Origin: Cristatella mucedo
Taxonomy: Eukaryota > Bryozoa > Phylactolaemata > Cristatellidae
Assembly (NCBI GenBank): GCA_009760855.2
Contig: WPIO01000008.1
Span: 9,475,001 to 9,539,000, forward strand
Length of the DNA: 64,000 nt
Direction: 5' to 3'
Made by a program: the position numbers and the translations under genes. The notes beneath the pieces are model-generated. The model saw only the letters and a list, made by a program, of their open reading frames with translations, ran no database searches and was not told where the DNA came from. Positions 46,881 through 57,705 of this stretch are shown here, piece by piece. Positions within the stretch are counted from its first letter, which is position 1. Each line of letters starts with the position of its first letter.

Positions 46881-49088
46881 CTTTCATAAATAATTCCTAA
46901 TACACTTTAACATCGTTATTCACTCTCATGTGTCAGATCATTTGACCGAGACAAATGAGCCGCCAATTAATTGTAATCGCCGAATGACATCTCATAATGA
47001 ACTGATCTATGTGAAAATTAAATTAATTAAAGAAGGTACAAATAATTCTGTTTCTTGCAACTCTCTCGTACACCTGCATTGCCGCTTGCGTACTTAAGCG
47101 CACTCAAGTTGCTCAATTTTTCGCTAGTTAATTTACAACATTTTTGTACAGCACATTTAAAGGACTCAGGAGATTTAGTTTTCTTGAGGTGCTGAAAATA
47201 TTTTGCATTAATAATTATTAGTGCCCCAGCCTGATGCCAGATGCGTAGTCACTACTCAAGCTTGCTTCTCTTCTGGGCGACAGTGTATACATTTTGTCGT
47301 GCCCCAAATTTATGTTTCGAGCTCTAAAGTATGAAGTTACTTCAATTTATCTCCTCAATAGTTACAATCTGCGGCAACGCTCAGCAGGGTGTAAGCTATG
47401 GCAGTGAGTCTTAGCTGGGCAAACTAAGCTGGAAACTATTACGATCATTGCCGAGCTACATAGTTTCGTGATGTTTGTGCTTGAAGAAAAAATTTCCAAT
47501 GGCATTGCTTTCCTTTTACTTGCGTTAACTAGGGCGTACAAATGCAACAAAATGGATGGTGACAGCTTGGTGTCAACAAGTGCTACTATTAGCTGAATTG
47601 TGTGTCGCCAGCATGCACAAAAAATCGGGCATAGTTTGCTCGCATCTATTACTCAGGTCACATCTACATCCGCAAGTCATCAGTGCTTCGGTCGTCGAGC
47701 TCAGCGCACTCATTAAAAATTATTGCTATCATAAAAAGTATATGAAACAAAAAAGAATGTGCTGACGTGAGTGAGAAGGCTGTCGCGAAGTGTGCGCGAA
47801 TGACAGCTGAGGCGTACTGAAACTGCCGCCGGTGCCGAAACTGCGTCGCAGCATTAAGAGTTGGGCCATCTTGCAGACCTCGCTTGTAACACTAAACAAA
47901 GGAACAGCCGAGGAGTGGCGAGCAAGCACCGGAAGGAATGCGCGCTACTGCTGTGCAAGTGCATAGGAAAGAGCCAAGCGCCAAGGGAAGCCAGCGGCAG
48001 GTCGACTTCTGGATGACCTGGCTCCCTAAACATGCAAGAAGTGAAGAAAATCACAAAGTTCTTCTAGAGCGCCTTTCATCTCGCCTGGGTATCACTGGCA
48101 CTGCTCTGCAGTGGTTCAGGTCCTATCTCAGTGGGAGACTCTTGAGTATTGACGTGAATGGACAAAGATCCTCTGACGTACCTCTGAAATATGGCGTACC
48201 TCAGGGCTCCATGCTTGGTCCGGTTCTTTTCACGGTTTATACTCTCCCTCTTGCTAATGTGATTGCCAAGCAAAATCTAGGCTTTCACTTCTATGCGGAT
48301 GACACTCAGTTGTACCTTTGCTTTGATCCCTCCCAGCCTTCGAGCACCTCAAATTCTTTAAACTCACTTGCTGCATTTATCGATGACATCCGCACATGGA
48401 TGGCAGCAAATTTTCTAAAACTAAACGATGATAAAAGTAACTTTGTAGTTATGGGCAAACCCAGTGTGATTCAGAGATTGGAAAGGCTGTCTCTCAAAAT
48501 TGACTCTGCCAGCATATCTCCTGTTGAATCAGCTCAAAACCTAGGTGTCATATTCCAAAGCGACCTATCGTTAGACGACCACATCAGCTCCACAGTCAAA
48601 TCCGACTATTTTCAGCTTCATAACATTGCTAAAATCCGGGCTTGTTTAGATAAGGATACCACGTCCAAGTTGGTCCATGCATTCGTGATATCCCGTCTCG
48701 ACTTCTGCAACTCACTGCTTACTGGCCTACCAGCATGTGCGATCAGGCGATTGCAGAGGGTGCAAAACTCTGCAGCTAGGCTTGTCTGTCGTGAGCGTCA
48801 CAGTTGCCACATTACACCACTTCTCACCGACCTGCACTGGCTACCAGTAAAGCAACGGATTGACTTCAAGGTTTTGTCGCTCACTTTTAGGTCACTTCAT
48901 TCTATGGCTCCAGCCTATCTCTCAGGTATACTCCCCCATCAGGCCAAGCACAGTAACACCTGTTTTTCGAAATCCAAGTGTCTACAAATACCTCGTACAA
49001 ACCTCAGATCCTTTGGAGACTATGCATTTAGTTCGTATGCTCCAAAAGCCTGGAACTCCCCTCCCCCCCCCCCGACCTGCGTCAGAAT

Positions 49089-50072
49089 GTAATGTATCTC
49101 CGTCTGTAACTCTATAAAGTCATAAAGACCATGTGGATGTTACGCAGGAGAGTTTTGTATAGCGCAATCACAGCCTAAGCGGCTTTCGGTACGCGTTCGG
49201 TAGCCAGCAGACTTCGTCTCACGCAACAAAGAGAAAGTGGGAAGCACAGCAGAGTCAGGAGAGCAGTTGAGGTAGTGAGTAGCATGAAAGTCGCAGCTCA
49301 GAACGACTGAACAAGATGTGCCATAATCGGCAGTAGGAGAGTAGTTGTCGTTGCGTAAGAATCGTGGAAGCGAGTTCCACAGTCTAGGACCTGCAGAGCT
49401 AAAGCTTCTGTCGCCAACTGTCTTTAAGCTGAGTAATGGAACAGCTAATTTATTGTCCACACAGGACCTGAGGGAGCGAAGAGGCTGGAACTGGTGCAGC
49501 AATTTAGCTAGGTACGAAGGAGCCAAGCCGTGGTGGGCCTTATGGGTCAGCGTAAGAACTTTGCTCTGTATTCTTTGCTCAACCGGCAACCATCCTAGCT
49601 CTTTCAGCAAAGGAGACACGTGCTCAAACCGCTGGATCTTGAAGACTAGCCTTGCAGCTATATTCATAGTCAGCTGCAGTGGCCTAGTTGCTTTCTTTGG
49701 TAGCCCAGCCAAATGAGAATTAAAATAATCAAGCCGAGACAGAACTAGAGAGCTAGTTAAATTTTTTACAAGCCACTGTGGGAGACAGCTCCTAATCTTG
49801 GATAGGGATCGGATGTGATGGCTAGCTGTAGAGGCAGTCTTCTGAATGAAGCTTTTGAAATTGAGGCAGCTGTCGAACACGGCACCTAAATTTCGAGCAT
49901 GTGGTGATGGCCGCACAATAGCATAACCTATTAGAACGTCAAAGCCTTTAAATCCAGCCACACGCTTAGGGTGTCCTATGAGCAGGAGTTCGGTTTTATC
50001 ATCATTTAATTTCACGAAGTTTTCTGACATCCAGGATCGAATATCGGCAAGGCGAGCATTCAGTTTCTCAGT
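49089..50072 (-). mobile_element. Family 2 LINE fragment nested in the family 1 LINE
   Basis: The minus-strand frame 49140-50090 carries family 2 RT residues from LADIRSWMSENFVKLNDD to LWNSLPRFLRNDNYSPTADY, nearly uninterrupted for over 300 codons. The 5' truncation point is at 50072, where similarity to 32365-33600 stops. The 3' end at 49089 carries an ATTAC-like tail (taatgtatctccgtctgt on the plus strand). The YADD half is missing, so it is non-functional. Confidence 0.88.
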
Positions 50073-50319
50073 CCCCTGACCAGACCACATTTAAAAGTAA
50101 CTTAAAAACACACCTATTTAGGACAGCCTTTAGTGGGTCCCTGTGATTCATCCTTTATGTGCTTATGCATGCTGACACTGTGCATGCTGCCACTAACCGC
50201 ATTTGTATGCTTACCCTATGCATGTCATCCCTAACCATGTTATTCATTTTGTTTGTTTGTCGAGAATGATATTACTCACCATTCAATTGCATTACCCTTT
50301 GCAGCAAATGTAAAGCGCC

Positions 50320-50320
<1 letters not shown>

Positions 50321-50385
<65 letters not shown>
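50321..50385. repeat. (GA)n expansion within the LINE 3' tail
   Basis: Other family 1 copies read cctagagagagattgag here; this copy has about 32 GA units at the same site. It is a microsatellite grown from the short GA run in the LINE tail. Confidence 0.9.
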
Positions 50386-50388
<3 letters not shown>

Positions 50389-50494
50389 AGTTCTCTGAGG
50401 GTGCTTTATCAAGTGCATTATAATTATTTTTATTATTAAGTTAGTTGGTGGCATGCACAGGATTCGGCCCGTTCTTGAAGTCCAACACTGATTT

Positions 50495-50690
50495 TCAAAA
50501 TAGTCGCCGCTTGAGATTGGAGCTATCCAAGTAGTGTCTGAACTTGCAAACATGCTGAAACAGCACGCTAATAGCCTTCTCTTTCCTCCAGGCCACTAAT
50601 TTCAGTAACGACTTTCCGCAGCAGACGCAAAGCTCTGCGGGTCCCACTCTGCGGAACTCATTTTGAAGATTCGTGCGCATTGACGATAGG
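50495..50690 (-). CDS. Unrecognised terminal-exon-like ORF
   Basis: On the minus strand, after ttttgacagcag, an open frame of about 65 codons runs to a stop at 50495 (SLSSMRTNLQNEFRRVGPAE; CVCCGKSLLKLVAWRKEKA). Composition is protein-like, but no family is recognised and no upstream exon was established. The rest of 50430-51095 is empty. Confidence 0.2.
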
Positions 50691-51094
50691 CTCTCCTCGG
50701 CTGCTGTCAAAAGCGCTTTCTTTATCGGCCTCTAATTATGCTAATTTCTCTGACTTGATGAAATTTTAGAAAAAGCCTTAAGATCACCTGCTCTTCACAG
50801 CATTCGCTTCGTCCGTCGTATCCTTTGCGTGCTCGTGCGTCCTACAGTTGTGTCCGGCATCAATAACCAATTGACGCGCCTACTACCAGCACATGCTAAA
50901 TGCTAATACAATATGCAATTTCCTTGCGGTGCTAAAAACTATCTTACTATCAATACTAACGATATTAATAGTATCATTATATTATCTACGTCGTGCATAA
51001 TATCTAGGGCACGCCGACGCCACCTGTTCCTGTAGCTCCGTCGCTAACGCGGCAGACGGGTGCGCGAGCAGCGAGCGACCGCTCGAGCGCCCGT

Positions 51095-51470
51095 CGAGCC
51101 GACGGTCGAGCGGTCGCTCGCTTCCTGTCGGGCCGAATTCCCCGCGCGATTCGGCGCGTCGAGTGACGAGGAGCAGCATCTGATAGGGAGCCGCGAGCTA
51201 CGGCGTCACTCGAACGGAACTACGGCTCGGCGGATTTGATTCGTTAGGGAACGGCCTCCAGGCGGTCGTCGGAGCGGCCTCAGGCGCAGCTGGAATGCAA
51301 CATGGGCGGTAGCCTCGCCGCAGTAGATTCCGCCGAGTGGCTGGCTCTTAGGTCACCACTTTCTAGCTGGCAATCGTCCAGCGGCCCGGACGCGTCTGCA
51401 CGTTTGTCGCGCCAATGCTTGTGTGACGTCTTGTTAGCACAGCTGCGCCTGCGGCCGAGCGGCGCGCGCT
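51095..51470 (+). repeat. GC-rich dispersed repeat D, copy 1
   Basis: Shares, in order, gcttcctgtcgggccgaattcc, cagcatctgat.ggg, cgg.gtggcc-type blocks and ggcaatcgtccagcggcccgga with 55580-55935. It is CpG-rich. No ORF is common to both copies. Confidence 0.7.
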
Positions 51471-51479
51471 GTTGACGCA

Positions 51480-52440
51480 GCTGCAGAACGCGCCGCCCGC
51501 TACGCTGGCTCCTAAGTGCTCCGCATAGGAACGTCAAAGACGCATAGCTGCACGCTTCCGTCGAACCGGCAGGCGTCGCTTCGCTCCCGTCGAGTGCCTG
51601 TAAGCGACAGCTCGGACGGCGGCGGGTTATCCAAGAAATATACTGCGAACCACCCATGGTCGCGTTGCGGGGTTGACTCCGTCCGCAACGGCGCCGTTTC
51701 CCCCAGGCGAAAGGTGGCCGATTTCGTGGTTTACTTACTCGCCCTTCCCGCCAACTTCCCGTGTAAACCCCTTCTACGCTACCGAGTCGACGCTCGCTTC
51801 CTGTGAAATGCAGCTCCGAGACGAGCTGCTTGATTAAACCGCAAGCCAGCGTGAGGAGAAGCGCTGCAGCGCCGTCACGCGGACCTCTAGATAAACCCTT
51901 CTCTTTTTAATACTCCCTCTCCCTCTCCAGCTCTCTCTTTCTCTCTCTCTTTCTTCTCTAATCAATTTCGCGTTCCCAGATCCGACGCGCCCAGGTCGCG
52001 AGAGCACCCGACGAGTACGCCTGCCCGTGCTCAATCATGTGGCAGTGGAAGCGGAATTTAGGCCAGCCTCTCGCCGGAGGAGTCGACCAACGTGCGCGCG
52101 CAGCAAATCGGCCTCTGTACAATGCTTGAATAGTGCGTACACAGTGTACCCGCCATTCGCCGCACCCGCGCTCCGGCGCACCGCAGCTAAGTGCGCCGGC
52201 TGCCGCCGAAAATATGCCTGAATCGGGCGCGGCTGAAGCAGGCGTCGGCGGATGTGCGTCGACTTAGTTACGTGCAGTGAGAGGTGAGCGGAAGCCAAGG
52301 CACCAAGGACCCATGTCATTTGTCGCTGTCGCCATCGTGGCCAGGTCTTGTTGTCGCGCTATTGTCCGACGGGTGAGCGCCCGCGTCTGCGCTTCGAGAC
52401 ACTCGGATAATCACACGTTTTAATCTGAGCGGCACCAAAT
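51480..52440. other. GC-rich region without identified gene
   Basis: Continuation of the GC-rich domain after repeat D. A minus-strand ATG at about 52319 opens MTWVLGALASAHLSLH followed by gtaact, which could be a signal-peptide first exon, but a second ATG in strong context (MATATNDMGPW) lies just upstream in another frame. Neither is supported by further exons. 52440-52868 is featureless. Confidence 0.25.
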
Positions 52441-52868
52441 AAGCATCACCTAGCGGACGCTAAAAAGGTGCCGCACCAGTGGGAAGATGGGAGCTTTTGC
52501 CTTAAGCTCTAGTTAATAGTGATTTCACGCTTCAGGATTGAACTACGGTGGTTTTATCTAAAACGGTGCTGCCTCAGGCGTCAGCGTGTCGGTCTGCTTG
52601 CTAAGAACGATTACACTGGCAGGGCTAAAGCTGCTGTGGTCAGCCATAGTGGCTGTAGTGAGGCTTTAAGGATTTCCTCAGGTAACAATTTCAAGTTTAC
52701 ATTAGGACAATATCCTTAATGTGCGATTGTGGTATTTCCGTACACGAGGGATGGACGGTAACCTTGTTAATATCTTTAAGTATCCGATAGCAAGACCTCG
52801 TCACTCGGTTGTGTATGGGGAACATTTCAATGGATGATCAATGATTGGGAAGTACTAATGGGACGATA

Positions 52869-53035
52869 TAATAATAAATAATAATAATAATGGTAATACA
52901 TTTGATATATTGCCCTCAAAAAATTAAATCTCTTTCTAGGCAATTTAAATTTTCTGCAAAGGAAGCACAATCGATTGCAGTTGTTGAAAAACTCTATAGC
53001 TAGGCTTGTGCGGAATTCTCGAGCAAAGCTTGTCA
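52869..53035 (-). repeat. Family 1 LINE tail, rearranged
   Basis: An aataataat edge and a tail block (aaattaaatctctttctagg), then an abrupt jump to a block from the RT region (gttgaaaaactctatagctagg). It is an internally deleted minus-strand copy abutting the family 2 copy at 53098. Confidence 0.6.
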
Positions 53036-53097
53036 GACGTGAAAGGTTCCCTGCCTTTCTCGGGCCTATCAATCTGAAATACTATTGGATGCAATGT

Positions 53098-53835
53098 AAT
53101 GTAATGAATATCCGTCTGTAACTCCAAAAAGTCATAAAGACTATGTGGATGTTACTCAAGAGAGTTTTGTATAGCGCAATCACAGCCTAAGCGGCTTTCG
53201 GTACGCGTTCGGTAGCCTGCAGACTTCGTCTCACGCAACAAAGAGAAAGTGGGAAGCACAGCAGAGTCAGGAGAGCAGTTGAGATAGTGAGTAGCATAGA
53301 ATTAGCAGCTCAGGACCGCCGAAAAGTATGAGCCATAGTCGGCAGCAGGAGAGTAGTGGTCGCTACGTAAGAATTGTGGAAGCGAGTTCCACAGTTTAGG
53401 CCCTACAGAGCTAAAGATTCTGTCGCAAGCGGTCTTTAAGCTGAGTAATGGAACAGCTAATTTATTGTCCACACAGGACCTGAGGGAGCGAAGAGGCTGA
53501 AACTGGTGCAGCAATTTAGCTAGGTACGAAGGAGCCAAGCCGTGGTGGGCCTTATGGGTCAGCGTAAGAACTTTGCTCTGTATCCGTTGCTCAACTGGCA
53601 TCCATCCTAGCTCTTTTAGCGAAGGAGACACGCGCTCAAACCTCCGGGACTTGAAGATTAGCCTTGCAGCCATATTCAAAGTCATCTGCAGCGGCCTAGT
53701 TACTTTCGTCGGTAGCTCATCCAAAAGGGAATTCCAATGATCAAGCCGAGACATAACTTGGGAGCTAGTTGAACTTTCTCAAGCCACTGCGGAAGACAGT
53801 TCCTAATCTTGGATAGGGATCGAACGTGATGGCGA
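53098..53835 (-). pseudogene. Family 2 LINE, third copy
   Basis: Minus-strand ORF 53302-53754 (MSRLDHWNSLLDELPTKVTR to YFSAVLSC), plus the 3' UTR ending in a triple aatgt-type tail at 53094-53107. It is 5'-truncated near 53835. Sequence is closest to the copy at 49089-50072. Confidence 0.85.
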
Positions 53836-53967
53836 TGCGAATGACTCTGCCGCTCTTCTGAATCAAGTCGTTTAGCTGTGCTACTAACTGACCTCAGATT
53901 TCTTGTAAACTGTGCCTGTAGTTAGAATGCTCCTAAAACCTAAAGAGCTCACTACCGGGTGACGCTA

Positions 53968-54045
53968 CGACAACAAATGTAAAGTGCCTAGAAAGAGATT
54001 GAGTTCCCTGAGGGCGCTTTATCAATTGTATGATTATTACTATCC
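53968..54045 (+). repeat. Family 1 LINE 3' terminal fragment
   Basis: aaatgtaaagtgcctagaaagagattgag ... gagggcgctttatcaattg and ATT-like tail, about 75 bp only. Confidence 0.7.
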
Positions 54046-54280
54046 CTGACGACATTAAAACAAATAAATCCATCTGCTCATCGCAGCATCCACTTCATTT
54101 AACTGAATTATTATTTGCATGCTTTTGCATATTAAGAATATGTATGTCATCACTAAGTGAAACTATTCTTGCTGCGACAACTTTCCATTGCGGCTGACGT
54201 TCTCCGCACGAGAATAGCGAGTCCATTCACAGACTTAACATGTTTTCCAGGGCTAGAATGTGTAGCAACAAGTGGCTACC

Positions 54281-54333
54281 CAATGGCTTGCCATATGTGA
54301 GTCCAATGCCTGTCGAGGTCAGACACGCCAGGG
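54281..54333 (+). repeat. Dispersed repeat C, core fragment
   Basis: caatggcttgccatatgtg ... gaggtcagacacgccaggg matches the core of 55130-55182. Flanks do not match. The rest of 54046-55100 is unannotatable. Confidence 0.55.
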
Positions 54334-55099
54334 GCAGTACCTCAACTCACTGTGGCCAACCAGTCTGCTATCATTTGGCGTTTTTGCACCACGCTTTCCT
54401 CGGCGAGAGCTCTTGAAGCTTGTGAGGCAGCATTGCATTTTCCTTTTGTAGATGACTCTATGCTTGGTTTTCGCTGCGGTAAAAGCTCACATCATCGCAC
54501 ATCATCGAACCTTGGGTTTGGGTTGCATACGCCAGTCGCGCCAGAGGTGCCACCATAAACTTAAGTCACCACCGCCACCCGATCTCGTCTTCCTGATTCA
54601 TTTGTCATATCTATCTACTATACTAGTGCTATACTTCCACTCGCAATGGGTTCCGTATCAGTGTTTACCAGCATAGCTCCGAACTGAGCTGCCATCTGTT
54701 ATATTGACCATTAATCGCGGCCAACAACCTGTCCTCCCACCTCGTGCTTAACTGTAGCTCAGCTAGCTGCACTGCTGCCATGACTAACGTCGACGTTTGC
54801 CCCTTGAATCGCATGTCAAGATGATCCGCTAGGCATGCCGATGACGATGCCCTGTAAGCTCTGGACAGCAAACCAGTCTCAGTGCTTGAGGCACCGGCAC
54901 AGGCTTACTCCCAAATCTGCACTCGCAGAAACGCTCCAACACGCTTTTAAGGGTCTGCTTAACACCACGGTGCTTCGAGCTGCCAACCGTCGCTACTCAG
55001 TAACTTTGCATTAGACTACATCGCTATATTTCATTGCCAATTTTTCAACTGCTTTTTCGTGCCGCGGCTAAGTTCATTCAGCCGCTGAGCTTACACGCT

Positions 55100-55345
55100 G
55101 GGGTGGTGATGTCGTAGCTCAGTCTGTCCAATTGCTTGCCAGCTGTGGGGCCAATCCCTCTTGAGGTCAGACACGCCCGGGTCCACATCCATCTTGTTGT
55201 TGCGGACAAAGAACGCTCGCCTCCCACCGCTTGAGCTAAGCGGACGCACCTCTAATCTCTGCCCGCCGTTCGGCCTGACAGGAATTCTTTTTCTCTTACT
55301 CTTTCTCTCCTATTGCGACAGAATAAATATTCATAACCTGACTAG
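55100..55345 (+). repeat. Dispersed repeat C, copy 2
   Basis: gtcgtagctcagtctgtcc could be an A-box-like start and gaggtcagacacgcccggg a degenerate B-box. The end block gcgacagaataaatattcat ... acctgac matches the end of 29370-29585. It is possibly a tRNA-derived SINE of another family. Confidence 0.55.
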
Positions 55346-55579
55346 GTGTCGTTAACCACCGACGAAACCATTCTAAACAGGTCGGCTATCAGGTTCAAGC
55401 TGGTGGCTTCCCACGACTTTCAATAAATAGCCGTGTCATCTATTTGGTCTTTAAGCGTATACGATTGCTCAAACCTCTTCAGCTATAAAAAATATAATCA
55501 ACATCCTTATATTAGCCGCGTACTCGTGTTCCCTAAGCTGAGTCACGAGCTCGGCGGAAAGGTGCTCGCAGCTCTCGCT

Positions 55580-55935
55580 AGCTCGCAGCCGACATGAGCG
55601 GTCGCTGGCTTCCTGTCGGGTCGAATTCCGCTCGCTGCGAAGCGCGTCTACAGCATCTGATTGGGCACCGCAAGTTATGGCGTCTTGAAAAGTGCAAAGG
55701 CTCTTAGCAATTTAATTCACTAGGGGCGGCCCTATTAGCTGTGGTCGGAGTGGCCTCTCGCGCGCCGTTGGAATTCAACGCGGGCGGCTTTGTTGTAGAC
55801 AGGTCGCGTCGAGTGGCCGGTTTTTAGGTCGCCATTTTCTAGGTGGCAATCGTCCAGCGGCCCGGAGACATGTCGCGCTCGCGCTTCGGACGTCTGTCAG
55901 CACGGCTGCATCTGCGATCGCGCACACGCTGTGGC
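55580..55935 (+). repeat. GC-rich dispersed repeat D, copy 2
   Basis: Same orientation and block order as 51095-51470, diverged by substitutions and indels (gcttcctgtcgggtcgaattcc; ggcaatcgtccagcggcccgga). Confidence 0.7.
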
Positions 55936-56012
55936 GACGAAGCTCGAGACTCCGATGTCCTTCACCGGGTTGTAAAGCCCCCCACCCGAAATGGGCCGCA
56001 CGGCGGCGCTTG

Positions 56013-56057
56013 AACTGAAAACGAGGCGATCTGCACCAGATCGCCTCGTTTTCAGTT
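56013..56057. repeat. Perfect 21-bp hairpin with 3-nt loop
   Basis: aactgaaaacgaggcgatct plus g (56013-56033), loop cac, then its exact reverse complement (56037-56057). Confidence 0.9.
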
Positions 56058-56142
56058 CCGTTTGCTTTCGCGCAGCGATTATAGCGATATAGGCCAAAGT
56101 GGGCGACGAGCGGCGGCGAGTTATTTTGAGCTGTCTGAACAT

Positions 56143-56345
56143 CAAAGGGATAATAATAATGATGATGATAACAATAATAATAATAGTAAGACTTCTGTAT
56201 ATCTCCCTCAGAGAACTAAATCTCTTTCCCAAGCATTTTACGCATGCTGTACAGAAAGCACGATCGAATGATTAGTGGTAGCATACACAGCGTCAGCAAG
56301 CGTAAAGCGGTTAGATGTGACATGCACAGTGTCAAGGGGTCAGCG
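56143..56345 (-). repeat. Family 1 LINE tail
   Basis: An aataataatgatgatgata edge, tail block ctaaatctctttccc and diverged 3' UTR to about 56345. It lies between the two perfect hairpins. Confidence 0.65.
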
Positions 56346-56431
56346 TGGAAGGACACGGCGTCGTCGAGGATGCAGCTTGCCGAACTTCTCGCACCGCCGG
56401 CCTGTCATCACCGGACGTTCAAAGGCGAGCA

Positions 56432-56492
56432 CCAATGGGCGCGAAACGTCCGGAGCTAGCAGTTCAGGCTCCGGACGTTTCGCGCCCATTGG
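56432..56492. repeat. Perfect 24-bp hairpin with 13-nt loop
   Basis: Left arm 56432-56455 (begins ccaatgggcgcgaaacgtcc) and right arm 56469-56492 (begins ctccggacgtttcgcgccca) are exact reverse complements. Confidence 0.92.
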
Positions 56493-56801
56493 CCGAAATA
56501 GCGGGCGCTCTGGCGTTCGCTCGCGCGAGCTTGTGCACGGGCGTTGAATCTAGGGATTTCTTCTGATACTTGCTTTACACTTGTCGCCTCGCATCGATTT
56601 CCGCCTTTGCTGCTATCGAGGTAGCGGCGATCCGCGTGGGCGTGAAGTGTTAATCTTAGATGATGGTTTGCAAACGTCGCACAAAACCCTCTCCATTGAG
56701 TACAATAAAAGCTATTTCTGGTAGAATTGGCCAGCAGACGGTTAGATAGAGATTCAGTCGCTAATGTCCAATTGCATCAATGCACTCAGCGAATTAGCTT
56801 G

Positions 56802-56954
56802 ATGCAAGTAAAGCTGCCAACGAAGTACCGGAGGATGTTAAGAGCGACATTTGGCGATGAAAGTCAGCAGGTCACTAGTGCAGACCCATCTGCTGAAAAC
56901 GCCAGTGCTCGCTGTGAGTCACTTGAATCCAAGAATAAGGAAGCAGCACAATCA
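56802..56954 (+). CDS. Exon-like ORF with consensus donor, unrecognised
   Basis: From an ATG at 56802 (frame open further left), 51 codons (MQVKLPTKYRRMLRATFGDE; then ASARCESLESKNKEAAQS) run to a perfect donor gtaagt at 56955. The basic start and charged end look protein-like. Phase 0 at the donor is compatible with the exon candidate at 58493. If the ATG is internal, acceptors upstream (56786-56796) are weak. The family is not recognised. Confidence 0.35.
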
Positions 56955-57202
56955 GTAAGTAGTAAGGTATTTTAGAGAAACCCTGTAGATAAGCATGCTA
57001 TCAGGGCATACGTTGATAGGATTGAGACTTGAGATTTCATTCGAACCCTCTCCGCGGACCGCTTTTTCAACGTTCGCCGATGTGCTGTGACATCAGAATC
57101 TCATCAACCAGAACACATGCCAGTACGCCGACATATTCTCAGCACACATGAGAGTACCGAAAAGCAAACGAGCACACATGTGCGTTCGCGCACACGCATA
57201 AG

Positions 57203-57205
<3 letters not shown>

Positions 57206-57272
<67 letters not shown>
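57206..57272. repeat. (AC)n microsatellite
   Basis: An AC run of about 33 units with one CG interruption, between two exon-like ORFs. Confidence 0.92.
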
Positions 57273-57275
<3 letters not shown>

Positions 57276-57615
57276 ATACATGCACAAGCACACTCACTCA
57301 CACGTGTGCTCGCGAACCGACATGGCCAGGGATTAGAACATTGTATCGGATACCATAACGTCTCTGAGAGTATGTGGCCGCTTTCATTCCTTAGACGATT
57401 CGATTGAAATCTGCTGTAGGAATGAGCAGGGGAGCTGACGATCCTAAGTACAACATTGACGGCATCTCACGGTGCACAACTGGTCGCACCTGTCAACTGG
57501 TGCCCAGCAGGACGGCGCACCATCTGTTTGAATCCTTTAATTGTATTCTGTCTCGTGTTATTGCTTACGGCTCTTTCTTGCCATATTCTATCGTCACTTT
57601 TGTATCCACCACCAG

Positions 57616-57705
57616 CGGACAATTACTTGCATTTCACCTACAACGGTAGCTGCGGTGGCAAAGCTCCTGTCGGTGTCAGGTTTAACATGATTAGAATTTT
57701 TTCCG
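57616..57705 (+). CDS. Possible internal exon, unrecognised
   Basis: Bounded by acceptor ccaccaccag and donor gtaaga, with an open frame DNYLHFTYNGSCGGKAPVGV ending IRIFS. Phases (1 in, 1 out) do not fit a direct join to either neighbouring candidate, so at least one more exon would be needed, or it is chance. The FTYNGSC pattern is loosely cystatin-strand-like; that is weak. Confidence 0.22.

Larger units (their letters stand above)
48040..50430 (+). mobile_element. Family 1 LINE, best copy, split by a nested insertion
   Basis: A frame open from 47938 to 49092 enters LINE homology near 48040 (HKVLLERLSSRLGITGTALQW). It contains YGVPQGSMLGPVLF, the catalytic YADD box at 48292-48303, [25 protein letters not shown] and SYAPKAWNS. 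At about 49088 it stops inside TCVR and resumes at 50073 with the missing end ([20 protein letters not shown]) followed by the 3' UTR and tail to 50430. The gap is filled by a family 2 LINE. The element is 5'-truncated (no endonuclease domain) and so inactive. The tail contains an expanded GA run. Confidence 0.9.

Noticed and set aside
47938-49092. 384-codon ORF as a host gene
   Set aside because: It is the RT part of a 5'-truncated LINE; residues before about 48040 are flanking DNA and the last codons are a nested-insertion junction.
57093-57407. His-Thr or Cys-Val repeat ORFs
   Set aside because: Translations of the AC microsatellite.
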